Part shown: piece after piece, positions 17,107 to 25,386 of the stretch
How the letters are laid out: each line of letters starts with the position of its first letter
Position numbering within the stretch: the stretch's first letter is position 1
Notes under the pieces: model-generated
Told to the model about the DNA's origin: nothing
The model's database searches: none
Seen by the model: the letters and a program-made list of their open reading frames with translations, nothing else
Source of the DNA: Xenophilus sp. E41
Lineage (GTDB): Bacteria; Pseudomonadota; Gammaproteobacteria; Burkholderiales; Burkholderiaceae_C
Direction: 5' to 3'
Assembly: GCF_003671765.1 (NCBI RefSeq)
Contig: NZ_QPIB01000007.1
Coordinates: 186,001 to 250,000, forward strand
Length of the DNA stretch: 64,000 nucleotides
Made by a program: the position numbers and the translations under genes

Positions 17107-18090
17107 TCAGAAGGGCGGCGAGCCGGCGGCGCTGGCGGCGTTCTCGATCGGCACGGCAAAGCCGATGCCGATGAAGGTGCGCTGCTGCGTCGGGTTGAGG
17201 ATGGCGGTGACCACGCCGAGCACTTCGCCGTCCATGTTGATCAGCGGGCCGCCCGAATTGCCGGGGTTGGCCGCGGCGTCGAACTGGATCAGGTTGCCCA
17301 GCTCCTGCTTGCCCTCGGGCGAGCGGAAGGAGCGCTTGAGCCCCGACACCACGCCGGCCGACACCGAGGGCCCGATGCCGAAGGGAAAGCCCACGGCGGC
17401 CACCTGGTCGCCGGGCCGCAGGTCGGCGGTGGAGCGCATGGTGGCGGCCACCAGGTCGTCGGGGATCTTCTGCGCCTGCAGCACCGCCAGGTCGTTCTCG
17501 GGCTGCACGCCGGTGATGGTGGCGGGCGACTCCAGGCCGTCGAAGAAGGTCACCCGGATCTTGTCGGCGCCGGCGACCACGTGCAGGTTGGTGAGGATCA
17601 CGCCCTTGTCGACGATCACCACGCCGGTGCCGACCCCGCGCTCGACCTCGCCGGGCGGGCCGTCGGCCTCCGGCGGCTTGCCCTTGGCCATGTTCCGGCC
17701 GCGCTTCTCGGTCTTGGCTTCGGGCGTCTTCTTCTCTTCGCCGTAGCCGACCACGCGCACGACCGAGGGGCGGATGATGTCGGCCGCCTTGGCGGCGGGG
17801 GAGGGCAGGGTGTTGGTCTGCAGCGTGCGCAGCACGGCCGCGTCGATGTCCTTCTGCGTCAGCGTGTGGCCGCCGGCGCGGGGCCACAGGTAGCCGGCGC
17901 CTGCCGCCGCGCCCATCGCCACGACGAGCATCAGGGCCAGTGCGGCTCGACCAGGCCGCCGGTGCCGCGTGGCCGGTGGCGGGGCGTCGCTCGCAGGCGC
18001 GCCGGCCTCGGGCACGATCGCGTCATCGGCGACCTCCTCGGTCGGCGGCGAGCTTCGGGGCGAGCGGCTGTAGCGGGAAGGCCTGCGCAT
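17107..18090 (-). CDS. membrane-anchored trypsin-like (S1C) serine protease without PDZ
   Basis: The 327-residue protein has a basic proline-rich cytoplasmic N-terminus, one membrane anchor (about 48-66) and a periplasmic trypsin-like domain. The catalytic triad is H170 (TNLHVVAG), D200 (ENDLAVL) and S279 (GNSGGPL). An inserted basic segment (residues 120-142, rich in Lys and Glu) precedes the core. Unlike DegP/DegS, it ends at PIENA... soon after the protease domain, so no PDZ domain is present. Placement ahead of moxR suggests a shared envelope-quality or assembly function, which is inference. The TatD gene is divergent, 90 bp away. Confidence 0.88.
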   Translation of the reverse strand: MRRPSRYSRSPRSSPPTEEVADDAIVPEAGAPASDAPPPATRHRRPGRAALALMLVVAMGAAAGAGYLWPRAGGHTLTQKDIDAAVLRTLQTNTLPSPAAKAADIIRPSVVRVVGYGEEKKTPEAKTEKRGRNMAKGKPPEADGPPGEVERGVGTGVVIVDKGVILTNLHVVAGADKIRVTFFDGLESPATITGVQPENDLAVLQAQKIPDDLVAATMRSTADLRPGDQVAAVGFPFGIGPSVSAGVVSGLKRSFRSPEGKQELGNLIQFDAAANPGNSGGPLINMDGEVLGVVTAILNPTQQRTFIGIGFAVPIENAASAAGSPPF

Positions 18091-18179
18091 GGATGCACCT
18101 CCGGCGAAAAGCGTGGGGGGAACGGTTTCACAGTAGCACGCTTTGTTCCCCGGCGCATGGCTTGATGCATCATGACCGC

Positions 18180-19073
18180 ATGGCTGCCTTCGTCGATACA
18201 CACTGTCACCTCGATGCGCCCGAATTCGGTGCGCAGGCGGCCGAGGTGCATGCCCGAACGCGTGCGGCCGGCGTCGCCCTGTGCGTGATCCCGGCCGTGG
18301 CGGCCTTCAATTTCGACACCGTGCGCGCGCTCGCGCACCGGCAGCACGATGCCTACGCGCTCGGCGTGCACCCGCTGTGCACGCGCGAGGCCGGCGACGC
18401 CGACCTGGACCGGCTCGAGGCCGAACTGTCCGCGCACGCGGCCGACCCACGCTTGGTGGCAGTGGGCGAAATCGGGCTCGACCACTTCGTGAAGGACCTG
18501 GACGCCGCCAAGCAGGCCCGCATCTTCCACCGCCAGCTCGAACTCGCCCGGGCGCACGACCTGCCGGTGCTCATCCACGTGCGGCGTTCGGTCGACCAGG
18601 TGCTCAAGCACCTGCGCCAGGTGGGCCGCGGCCGGCCCTGGCGCGGCATCGCCCACGCCTTCAACGGCAGCGAGCAGCAGGCGCAGGCCTGCATCGACCT
18701 GGGGCTGAAGCTCGGTTTCGGCGGGGCCGTGACCTTCGACCGTGCCCTGCAGCTGCGCCGCCTGGCGCAGTCGGTGCCGCTCGAGGCGATCGTGCTGGAG
18801 ACCGACGCGCCCGACATCCCGCCGCACTGGCTCTACCGCACCCAGGCCGAGCGCGACGCCGGGCAGGCGCAGGGCCGCAACGAGCCCTCCGAACTGCCCC
18901 GCATCGCCGCCGTGGTGGCGGAGATGCGTGGCATCGCCCTGCCGGCACTGGCGCAAGCGACCACGCGCAACGCGTGCGAGGCCATGCCGCGCCTGGCCGC
19001 GCTGCTGGCGGACGCCGGGCCACGCAACGGGGCTCGCGACGCATCAGGTAACGCAGGCCCCGCCCCCCTGTAG
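18180..19073 (+). CDS. TatD-family metal-dependent hydrolase
   Basis: The 297-residue TatD/YcfH-type deoxyribonuclease-like protein has the family metal ligands: H8-x-H10 (THCHLD), Glu in AVGEIGLDHF, His in LIHVRRS, His in AHAFNGS and Asp in ETDAPDIPP. TatD enzymes are cytosolic 3'-5' exonucleases linked to repair of oxidised DNA. ATG at 18180 was chosen next to FVDTHCHLD, and an in-frame ATG five codons upstream is an alternative. The C-terminus is about 25 residues longer than usual. Confidence 0.92.
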   Translation: MAAFVDTHCHLDAPEFGAQAAEVHARTRAAGVALCVIPAVAAFNFDTVRALAHRQHDAYALGVHPLCTREAGDADLDRLEAELSAHAADPRLVAVGEIGLDHFVKDLDAAKQARIFHRQLELARAHDLPVLIHVRRSVDQVLKHLRQVGRGRPWRGIAHAFNGSEQQAQACIDLGLKLGFGGAVTFDRALQLRRLAQSVPLEAIVLETDAPDIPPHWLYRTQAERDAGQAQGRNEPSELPRIAAVVAEMRGIALPALAQATTRNACEAMPRLAALLADAGPRNGARDASGNAGPAPL

Positions 19074-19233
19074 TCGAAGCGCTGACACGGCCCGTAGGCC
19101 GAAGTCGCGACCCGTGTTTGCCACGTTTTTCGCCCCTCCTTTGATGTCATCCTCGGGTTTCGGTCGGGCGTTCGAGCACAGTGGCAGGACCACTTCAACC
19201 ACTTCGAATTCCGACGATTTCAAAGGAGTACCC

Positions 19234-19662
19234 ATGAGCAAGTCGACCCTTCGCATCCTCCCCGCCGTGCTGGCGCTGGCCTTCGCATCGGCAGGCCTGT
19301 CGGCCGTCGCCCAGACGACGACGACCACCACCACCGAGCCGACGGTGACGGAACGGGCCAAGGAAACCGGCAAGGAAGCCGTGGACGCCACCGAGCGCGG
19401 CGCCAAGAAGGCCTGGAGCGCGACCAAGAACACCACCGAACGTGCTGTCGACGCCACCGAGCGCGGCACCAAGAAGGCCTACAACGCCACCAAGAACACC
19501 AGCAAGAAGGCCTACAACGCGACCAAGAAGGGCGCGACCAAGGCCGTCGACGCCACCGAGAACGCCGGCCACGCCGCGGCCGACGGCATGCGCAGCGCCG
19601 GCAACAAGATCGGCGAGAAGATTCCGGGCACGGCCCAGAACGAAGCCGTGAAGAAGCAGTGA
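19234..19662 (+). CDS. exported 11-mer-repeat (LEA-like) protein
   Basis: The 142-residue protein has a clear signal peptide (residues 1-26, cleavage after AVA) and a Thr-rich linker (TTTTTTTEPTVTE). From about residue 40 to 116 come seven tandem 11-residue units. Examples are DATERGAKKAW, SATKNTTERAV, DATERGTKKAY, NATKNTSKKAY and NATKKGATKAV. The pattern of Ala at position 2, hydrophobic at 11 and Lys/Glu/Thr between predicts a long amphipathic helix like group 3 LEA or apolipoprotein repeats. A periplasmic desiccation or membrane-protective role is inference. AAAGGAG precedes the ATG and a symmetric terminator follows. Confidence 0.85.
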   Translation: MSKSTLRILPAVLALAFASAGLSAVAQTTTTTTTEPTVTERAKETGKEAVDATERGAKKAWSATKNTTERAVDATERGTKKAYNATKNTSKKAYNATKKGATKAVDATENAGHAAADGMRSAGNKIGEKIPGTAQNEAVKKQ

Positions 19663-19673
19663 GCTTCGCCGCC

Positions 19674-19705
19674 ATGAAAAAACCCGCCTCGGCGGGTTTT
19701 TTCAT
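19674..19705 (+). terminator. symmetric rho-independent terminator
   Basis: ATGAAAAAACCCGCC (19674-19688) pairs with GGCGGGTTTTTTCAT (19691-19705), with only TC between. The A- and T-runs make it able to act on both strands. It closes the LEA-like gene 11 bp after its stop. Confidence 0.9.
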
Positions 19706-19867
19706 GGGCGCGCCATCGGTGGCGCTCGAGCCGGCTGGGCTGCAAGGTCGGCCCCGCGCTGGCGTTGGAAGCTTTTGGCGAGAATCAATGCCGAGGCAGT
19801 GAGGAAGGCGCCGGCTGCGGCCGGGTCGACCCCGTTCATGCCGCTTCCCCCTTGTCGTTCCGAATCG

Positions 19868-20398
19868 ATGACGCGATCCGTTGAGTCCGCTGCCGCTGGC
19901 ACGCCGCTGCTCGAAGGCCTGCCGCCGGTGGTCGGCGAGCGCACGGCGGTGCTGGTGCTCGGCAGCTTCCCTGGCGCGCGCTCCCTCGCGGTGCGGCAGT
20001 ATTATGCGCACCCGCAAAACCAGTTCTGGAAGATCTTGCAAGCCATCTGGCCCGCCAGGCCGCTCCCCATGGGCGCGGACAGCTATCAAAAACGTAGCGA
20101 GTGGCTGCTCGAACGCGGGCTTGGCCTGTGGGACGTGTACGCCCGCTGCCGCCGTGCCGGCAGCCTGGATTCGGCGATACGCGACGCCGAAATCAACGAC
20201 ATCGCCGCCCTCCAGCTCCCGCGCCTGTCGGCCATCGTGCACAACGGCGGCGAGAGCCATCGCCATGCGCGCCACACGCAGGCCCTGGGCGTGCCCGTTT
20301 ACAAACTGCCCTCCACCAGTCCGGCCAACGCGGCCTGGTCCTTCGGGCGCAAGCTCGAGGCCTGGCGCGCCGTGATGGCAGCGCACGGGCTGGCCTGA
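19868..20398 (+). CDS. uracil-DNA glycosylase superfamily, hypoxanthine-type (family 6-like)
   Basis: The 176-residue product matches the short DNA-deoxyinosine glycosylase branch of the UDG superfamily, which removes deaminated purines. Seen are LVLGSFPGARSL (motif A region), QYYAHPQNQFWKIL with the conserved Asn, GLGLWDVY, HNGGESHRHA and the C-terminal LPSTSPANAAWSF. ATG 19868 gives the normal length, and an in-frame ATG 93 bp upstream is possible. A 17-bp repeat copy is in frame at 20082. The stop overlaps the next start (TGATG). Confidence 0.85.
   Translation: MTRSVESAAAGTPLLEGLPPVVGERTAVLVLGSFPGARSLAVRQYYAHPQNQFWKILQAIWPARPLPMGADSYQKRSEWLLERGLGLWDVYARCRRAGSLDSAIRDAEINDIAALQLPRLSAIVHNGGESHRHARHTQALGVPVYKLPSTSPANAAWSFGRKLEAWRAVMAAHGLA
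20082..20098 (+). repeat. 17-bp palindromic repeat, copy 3 (in UDG gene)
   Basis: GCTATCAAAAACGTAGC lies inside the glycosylase gene, read one base out of phase with the other coding copies (AGC TAT CAA AAA CGT AGC, S-Y-Q-K-R-S). It is preceded by GGGCGCGGACA, which resembles the GGGCGCGAGCA flank at 37199-37209. Confidence 0.75.
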
Positions 20399-21156
20399 TG
20401 GCAGTCCGTCGCACGCCCGAGCTGCCCGAGGTCAATTTTTCCGACTGGGGCGACACCCGCTACCTGCACCTGGGCACGGAGTGGATCCAGGGCTCGATGC
20501 GCCTGGATGCGCCCTACGAGATCGAGCTGGAGTACGTGCAGCGCATGATGGCCTGGCTGCTCTTCGTGGAGCCTGCCAGCGTCGCGCAGCGGCACGCGAT
20601 GCAACTGGGCCTGGGCGCGGCGGCGCTCACCAAGTTCTGCCGCAAGCAGCTGCGTATGCGCACCACGGCCGTCGAGCTCAACCCGCAGGTGCTGGCCGCC
20701 TGCCGCGGCTGGTTCAAGCTGCCGCCCGACGACGCCAAGCTGCGCGTCGTGATCGCCGACGCCGCCGAGGAGATCCGGCGGGCCGAATGGCAGGGCACGG
20801 TGGACGGGCTGCAGGTCGACCTCTACGACCACGAGGCCGCGGAGCCCGTGCTCGACAGCGAGGACTTCTACGCCGACTGCCGGCGCCTGCTGACCGAGGA
20901 CGGCTGCATGACGGTCAACCTCTTCGGCCGCTCCTCGAGCTACGAGCGCAGCCTGGAGAAGATCGCGGCCGCCTTCGGTACCGAAGCGCTCTGGGCCTTC
21001 AGGCCCACCCGCGAGGGCAACACGGTCGTGCTGGCGCAGCGCACGGCACAGCGGCCGAAGCGCGAGCGCCTTGCCGAGCAGGCCCAAAGCATCCAGACTC
21101 GCTGGGGTCTGCCTGCGCCCAAATGGCTGCGGGTCTTCAAACCGGTTGATTCATGA
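20398..21156 (+). CDS. spermidine synthase-like SAM-dependent protein
   Basis: The 252-residue protein has a Rossmann fold of the polyamine aminopropyltransferase type: MQLGLGAAALTKFC (glycine-rich loop), TTAVELNPQVL (acidic residue at the end of strand 2), RVVIADAAEE and LLTEDGCMTVNLFG. The aminopropyltransferase catalytic Asp region is replaced by VDLYDHEAA. True spermidine synthesis is therefore uncertain and a related methyltransferase-fold role is possible. The start shares one base with the UDG stop, indicating coupling. Confidence 0.8.
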   Translation: MAVRRTPELPEVNFSDWGDTRYLHLGTEWIQGSMRLDAPYEIELEYVQRMMAWLLFVEPASVAQRHAMQLGLGAAALTKFCRKQLRMRTTAVELNPQVLAACRGWFKLPPDDAKLRVVIADAAEEIRRAEWQGTVDGLQVDLYDHEAAEPVLDSEDFYADCRRLLTEDGCMTVNLFGRSSSYERSLEKIAAAFGTEALWAFRPTREGNTVVLAQRTAQRPKRERLAEQAQSIQTRWGLPAPKWLRVFKPVDS

Positions 21157-21214
21157 GCCGCCGCCCGGCCGCTCCGAAGGGGCTCGCACCGCAGGCGAAG
21201 CCGAAAGTATCTCA

Positions 21215-23011
21215 ATGAGCGCTGTTCCCGCCTCCACCACCGCCGGCCGATCCGCCCCGCAGCCCGAAGGCCCGCTGCAGTTGCGCGCCGTGATCGAGTG
21301 GCTGGCGCGCGACGGCGTGATCTCGCCCACCGAAGCGCAGCGCACCATCGCCCGCTGCGCGCAGGCCGAGAGCCGGCAGCACCCGCTGGTGCGCCTGGCC
21401 AACGTGGCGATGACGCGCGAATCCGACGGCAAGCCGCTGGACCTGGAAGCGCTCACGCAATGGCTGGCCGGCCGCGCGGGCCTCGCCTACCTGCGCGTCG
21501 ACCCGCTCAAGGTCGACGTGGGCAAGGTGGCCGACACCATGAGTGCCGCCTATGCCGAGCGCCACAAGGTGCTGCCGGTGCAGGTCACGCCCGCCGAGGT
21601 GGTGGTGGCCACGGCCGAGCCCTTCCTCACCGACTGGATCGCCGAGGTGGAACGCCAGTCGCGCCGCAGCGTGCGCCGCGTGGTCGCCAACCCGACCGAC
21701 ATCCAGCGCTACACGGCCGAGTTCTTCGCCCTCGCCAAGTCGGTGCGCGCGGCGCAGAAGGCCGGCAGCGGCAACAGCGCCGCGAGCTTCGAGCAGCTCG
21801 TCGAGCTGGGCAAGAACAACAAGCAGCTCGACGCCAACGACCAGAGCGTGGTGCAGGTGGTGGACTGGCTCTGGCAGTACGCCTTCGACCAGCGTGCCTC
21901 CGACATCCACCTGGAGCCGCGGCGCGAGCAGGGCGTGATCCGCTTTCGCATCGACGGCGTGCTGCACCCGGCCTACCAGATGCCGCTGGGCGTGATGAGC
22001 GCCATGGTCGCCCGCATCAAGCTGCTGGGCCGCATGGACGTGGTCGAGAAGCGCCGGCCCCTCGACGGCCGTATCAAGACGCGCAACCAGCGCGGCGACG
22101 AGGTCGAGATGCGCCTGTCGACCCTGCCCACCGCCTTCGGCGAGAAGATGGTGATGCGCATCTTCGACCCCGACACCGCTGTCAAGGACCTCGACGCGCT
22201 GGGCTTTCCGCCGCAGGACGCGCAGCGCTGGGAGCAACTCGTCACGCGGCCGCACGGCATCGTGCTGGTCACCGGGCCCACGGGCTCGGGCAAGACCACC
22301 ACGCTGTACTCCACGCTCAAGCGCGTGGCGACCGAGGAGGTCAACGTCAGCACGGTGGAAGACCCGATCGAGATGATCGAGCCGTCCTTCAACCAGACGC
22401 AGGTGCAGCCACAGCTGGACTTCGGCTTCACCGAGGGGCTGCGCGCGCTGATGCGGCAGGACCCGGACGTGATCATGGTCGGCGAGATCCGCGACCTCGA
22501 CACCGCCGAGATGGCGGTGCAGGCCGCGCTCACCGGGCACCTGGTGTTCAGCACCCTGCACACCAACGACGCGCCCAGTGCCACCACCCGCCTGATGGAG
22601 CTGGGCGTGCCGGCCTACCTCATCAACGCCACGCTGCTGGGCGTGCTGGCGCAGCGGCTGGTGCGCACGCTGTGCCCGCTGTGCAAGCAGCCGGACGAGA
22701 GCGTCACCCGCGAGCAGCTGGGCGAGGTGGTCGCGCCGTGGAAGATCACCGGCCACGTGAGCGCCTACAAGCCGGTGGGCTGCGTGGACTGCCGCATGAC
22801 GGGCTTTCGGGGCCGCATGGGGCTGTACGAGCTGCTCACCGTGAGCGAGTCCTTCAAGGGCCTGCTGAACAAGGCGCCCAGCATCGACGCCCTGCGCCGC
22901 CAGGGCATGGCCGACGGCATGCGCCCGCTGCGCCTGGCCGGCGTGCTGCGCGTGGCCGAGGGCCTGACCACGCTTGACGAAGTGCTGAGCGCCACGCCGC
23001 CGCTCGACTGA
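21215..23011 (+). CDS. GspE/PilB-family secretion or pilus assembly ATPase
   Basis: The 598-residue ATPase of type II secretion/type IV pilus systems has an MshE/GspE N-terminal domain (about 20-190). It then has Walker A GPTGSGKT (354-361), the Asp box TVEDPIE, Walker B DPDVIMVGEIRD with its Glu, the His box TGHLVFSTLHTNDA and a zinc-binding tetracysteine (C487-x2-C490 and C523-x2-C526). Such hexameric ATPases power pseudopilin polymerisation. No pilin, platform protein or secretin gene is present in this window, so the partners must lie elsewhere. Confidence 0.93.
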   Translation: MSAVPASTTAGRSAPQPEGPLQLRAVIEWLARDGVISPTEAQRTIARCAQAESRQHPLVRLANVAMTRESDGKPLDLEALTQWLAGRAGLAYLRVDPLKVDVGKVADTMSAAYAERHKVLPVQVTPAEVVVATAEPFLTDWIAEVERQSRRSVRRVVANPTDIQRYTAEFFALAKSVRAAQKAGSGNSAASFEQLVELGKNNKQLDANDQSVVQVVDWLWQYAFDQRASDIHLEPRREQGVIRFRIDGVLHPAYQMPLGVMSAMVARIKLLGRMDVVEKRRPLDGRIKTRNQRGDEVEMRLSTLPTAFGEKMVMRIFDPDTAVKDLDALGFPPQDAQRWEQLVTRPHGIVLVTGPTGSGKTTTLYSTLKRVATEEVNVSTVEDPIEMIEPSFNQTQVQPQLDFGFTEGLRALMRQDPDVIMVGEIRDLDTAEMAVQAALTGHLVFSTLHTNDAPSATTRLMELGVPAYLINATLLGVLAQRLVRTLCPLCKQPDESVTREQLGEVVAPWKITGHVSAYKPVGCVDCRMTGFRGRMGLYELLTVSESFKGLLNKAPSIDALRRQGMADGMRPLRLAGVLRVAEGLTTLDEVLSATPPLD

Positions 23012-23162
23012 AGGCGCTGCGCTCCCGACCCGCACCACCCGCGTGCGGCGTCGCCTTGTCCGAAGGGTTTTCCCTGATCCGCCGCTAGGTGGAATCCACA
23101 TCGAAGCTGACCGGTGGCTGACCAACAATCCGCCGGTCTGTTTTCGTATCAGGAGACCGTTC

Positions 23163-23651
23163 GTGAAACTCAAAAGTCAGAAGGACTTTTTCTCGGGCCT
23201 GATGTTCACGCTGGTGGGCATCGGCTTCGCCTGGGGGGCGACCACCTACAACGTCGGCACAGGGGCGCGCATGGGCCCGGGCTACTTCCCGCTCGTGCTG
23301 GGCATCCTGCTGGCCATCCTCGGCACCGGCGTGATCCTGGGCTCGCTGGTTGTCGAGACCGAAGATGGCGAGCGCATCGGCAAGATTGCCTGGAAGCCGC
23401 TGGTCATGATCATCGTGGCCAACCTGATGTTCGGCGTGCTGCTCGGCGGCCTGCCCAGCATCGGCCTGCCGGCCATGGGCCTGGTGATCGCGATCTACGC
23501 GCTGACCCTCATCGCCTCGGCGGCCGGCCGGCAGTTCTCGCTCAAGTCCTCGCTGGTCCTCGCCACGATCCTGGCGATCGGCAGCTACCTCACCTTCATC
23601 GTCGGCCTGAAGCTGCAGTTCCAGGTCTGGCCCACCTTCATCACGGGCTGA
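23163..23651 (+). CDS. tctB: tripartite tricarboxylate transporter small subunit TctB
   Basis: TctB is the small four-helix membrane subunit of the TTT transporters. The 162-residue protein has four hydrophobic segments (about 8-28, 40-58, 78-115 and 125-150) and the motif GTGARMGPGYFPLVLG typical of TctB. The start is GTG at 23163 with AGGAG 9 bp upstream, and MKLKSQKDFFSG is the family N-terminus. tctA follows 14 bp after the stop. The 150-bp gap upstream contains no recognisable promoter. Confidence 0.92.
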   Translation: MKLKSQKDFFSGLMFTLVGIGFAWGATTYNVGTGARMGPGYFPLVLGILLAILGTGVILGSLVVETEDGERIGKIAWKPLVMIIVANLMFGVLLGGLPSIGLPAMGLVIAIYALTLIASAAGRQFSLKSSLVLATILAIGSYLTFIVGLKLQFQVWPTFITG

Positions 23652-23665
23652 TCGGAACCTTCACC

Positions 23666-25177
23666 ATGGATCTCATTGCCAATCTCTCCCTGGGGTTCGG
23701 TGCGGCCTTCACGCTGCAGAACCTGATCTACGCCTTCGTCGGCTGCCTGCTGGGCACGCTGATCGGCGTGCTGCCGGGCATCGGCCCCGTCGCCACCATC
23801 GCGATGCTGCTGCCGGCCACCTACGCGCTGCCGCCGGTGGCCGCCCTCATCATGCTGGCCGGCATCTACTACGGCTCGCAGTACGGTGGTTCCACCACCG
23901 CCATCCTGGTCAACCTGCCAGGCGAATCGGCCTCGGTCGTCACCGTGATCGACGGCCACCAGATGGCCAAGCAGGGGCGCGGAGGAGCGGCACTCGCGGC
24001 CGCCGGCCTGGGCTCCTTCTTCGCCGGCTGCGTGGGCACGCTGATCCTGGCCGCCTTCGCGCCGCCGCTCACGGAACTGGCCTTCAAGTTCGGCCCCGCC
24101 GAGTACTTCAGCCTGATGGTGCTGGGCCTGATCGGCGCCGTGGTGCTGGCTTCGGGCTCGCTGCTCAAGGCGATCTGCATGATCGTGCTGGGCCTGCTGA
24201 TGGGTCTGGTGGGCACCGACGTCAACTCCGGCGTGGCACGCTTCTCCTTCGACATCCCCGAACTGACCGACGGCATCGGCTTCATCGCCATCGCCATGGG
24301 TGTGTTCGGTTACGGCGAGATCATCGCCAACCTGTCCAAGCCCGAGGAAGAGCGCGAAGGCCACATCGCCAAGCTGCACGGCCTGTGGCCCACGAAGGAA
24401 GACTTCAAGAACATGACGCCGGCCGTGCTGCGCGGCACGGCCCTGGGCTCGGCGCTGGGCATCCTGCCCGGCGGCGGTGCGCTGCTGTCCTCCTTCGCCT
24501 CCTACACGATGGAGAAGAAGCTCAAGCTCAAGCCCGGCGAGATTCCGTTCGGCAAGGGCAACATCCGCGGCGTGGCGGGCCCCGAGTCGGCCAACAACGC
24601 CGGCGCCCAGACCTCTTTCATCCCGCTGCTGACGCTGGGCATCCCGCCCAACCCGGTGATGGCGCTGATGGTGGGTGCGATGACCATCCACAACATCCAG
24701 CCCGGCCCGCAGGTGATGACCAGCAACCCCGAACTCTTCTGGGGCCTGATCGCCTCGATGTGGATCGGCAACCTGATGCTGATCGTGCTGAACCTGCCGC
24801 TCATCGGCATGTGGATCAAGCTGCTGACCATCCCCTACAAGTGGCTGTTCCCGTCCATCGTGCTGTTCTGCGCGATCGGCGTGTACTCGACCAACAACAA
24901 CACCTTCGACATCTGGATGGTGGGCATCTTCGGCGTGATCGGCTATGCCTTCATCAAGCTGGGATGCGAACCGGCGCCGCTGCTGCTGGGCTTCATCCTG
25001 GGGCCGATGATGGAAGAGAACCTGCGCCGGGCTCTGCTGCTTTCGCGCGGCGACTGGTCGGTGCTGGTCACGCGCCCGATCTCGGCCGGCCTGCTGGTCG
25101 CGGCGGCGCTGCTGATCGTGATCGTGCTGCTGCCTTCGGTGAAGTCCAAACGCGAAGAGGCCTTCGTCGAGGAATGA
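23666..25177 (+). CDS. tctA: tripartite tricarboxylate transporter large subunit TctA
   Basis: TctA is the large permease subunit of the tricarboxylate transporter and works with TctB and a periplasmic TctC/Bug protein using an ion gradient. The 503-residue product has about 11-12 helices, the GVLPGIGPVATIAMLLP motif with conserved Gly-Pro near residue 38, GIYYGSQYGGSTTAIL, and a second repeat LGILPGGGALLSSF. The order tctB-tctA is standard. The tctC-like gene lies 210 bp further on, behind a terminator and a putative LysR site, so it is probably expressed separately. Confidence 0.95.
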   Translation: MDLIANLSLGFGAAFTLQNLIYAFVGCLLGTLIGVLPGIGPVATIAMLLPATYALPPVAALIMLAGIYYGSQYGGSTTAILVNLPGESASVVTVIDGHQMAKQGRGGAALAAAGLGSFFAGCVGTLILAAFAPPLTELAFKFGPAEYFSLMVLGLIGAVVLASGSLLKAICMIVLGLLMGLVGTDVNSGVARFSFDIPELTDGIGFIAIAMGVFGYGEIIANLSKPEEEREGHIAKLHGLWPTKEDFKNMTPAVLRGTALGSALGILPGGGALLSSFASYTMEKKLKLKPGEIPFGKGNIRGVAGPESANNAGAQTSFIPLLTLGIPPNPVMALMVGAMTIHNIQPGPQVMTSNPELFWGLIASMWIGNLMLIVLNLPLIGMWIKLLTIPYKWLFPSIVLFCAIGVYSTNNNTFDIWMVGIFGVIGYAFIKLGCEPAPLLLGFILGPMMEENLRRALLLSRGDWSVLVTRPISAGLLVAAALLIVIVLLPSVKSKREEAFVEE

Positions 25178-25201
25178 GCGCGGCCGCGAGGCCACGGAAC
25201 G

Positions 25202-25230
25202 AACGGCACCTTCGGGTGCCGTTTTCGTTT
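25202..25230 (+). terminator. rho-independent terminator after tctA
   Basis: AACGGCACC (25202-25210) pairs with GGTGCCGTT (25215-25223) around a stable TTCG tetraloop, followed by a TTCGTTT tract. It separates tctBA from the tctC-like transcription unit. Confidence 0.88.
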
Positions 25231-25260
25231 GCGCGGAGCCTGTTCGATTGATGCGCTGGA

Positions 25261-25289
25261 ATCATGGATTCATCAGATAAATCCATTTC
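25261..25289. promoter_or_regulatory. putative LysR-type regulator site before tctC-like gene
   Basis: This 29-bp segment begins ATCAT and ends AGATAAATCCATTTC. It contains the dyad ATGGATT (25264-25270)/AATCCAT (25280-25286) with a 9-bp spacer, the partly symmetric T-N11-A-type layout of LysR sites. It matches the segment 36084-36112 in front of the LysR gene at 23 of 29 positions in the same spacing. It lies about 100 bp before the tctC-like start. Confidence 0.55.
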
Positions 25290-25386
25290 CTTCCAGGTCG
25301 TGTTCGCGCTCCAATCGGCGCCGGCACGGGGCGTGCAGGTTGATCCTGCCACCCTGGCGCCTTCCAATCCCTTGCCACACCTTCCC

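Noticed and set aside
20398-21156. Calling the gene speE (true spermidine synthase)
   Set aside because: The Rossmann fold fits, but the aminopropyltransferase catalytic Asp motif is not preserved, so the specific name is not supported.
25264-25386. N-terminal extension of the Bug protein from an ATG at 25264
   Set aside because: It would place a hydrophilic segment before a standard signal peptide and would overlap the putative LysR site.
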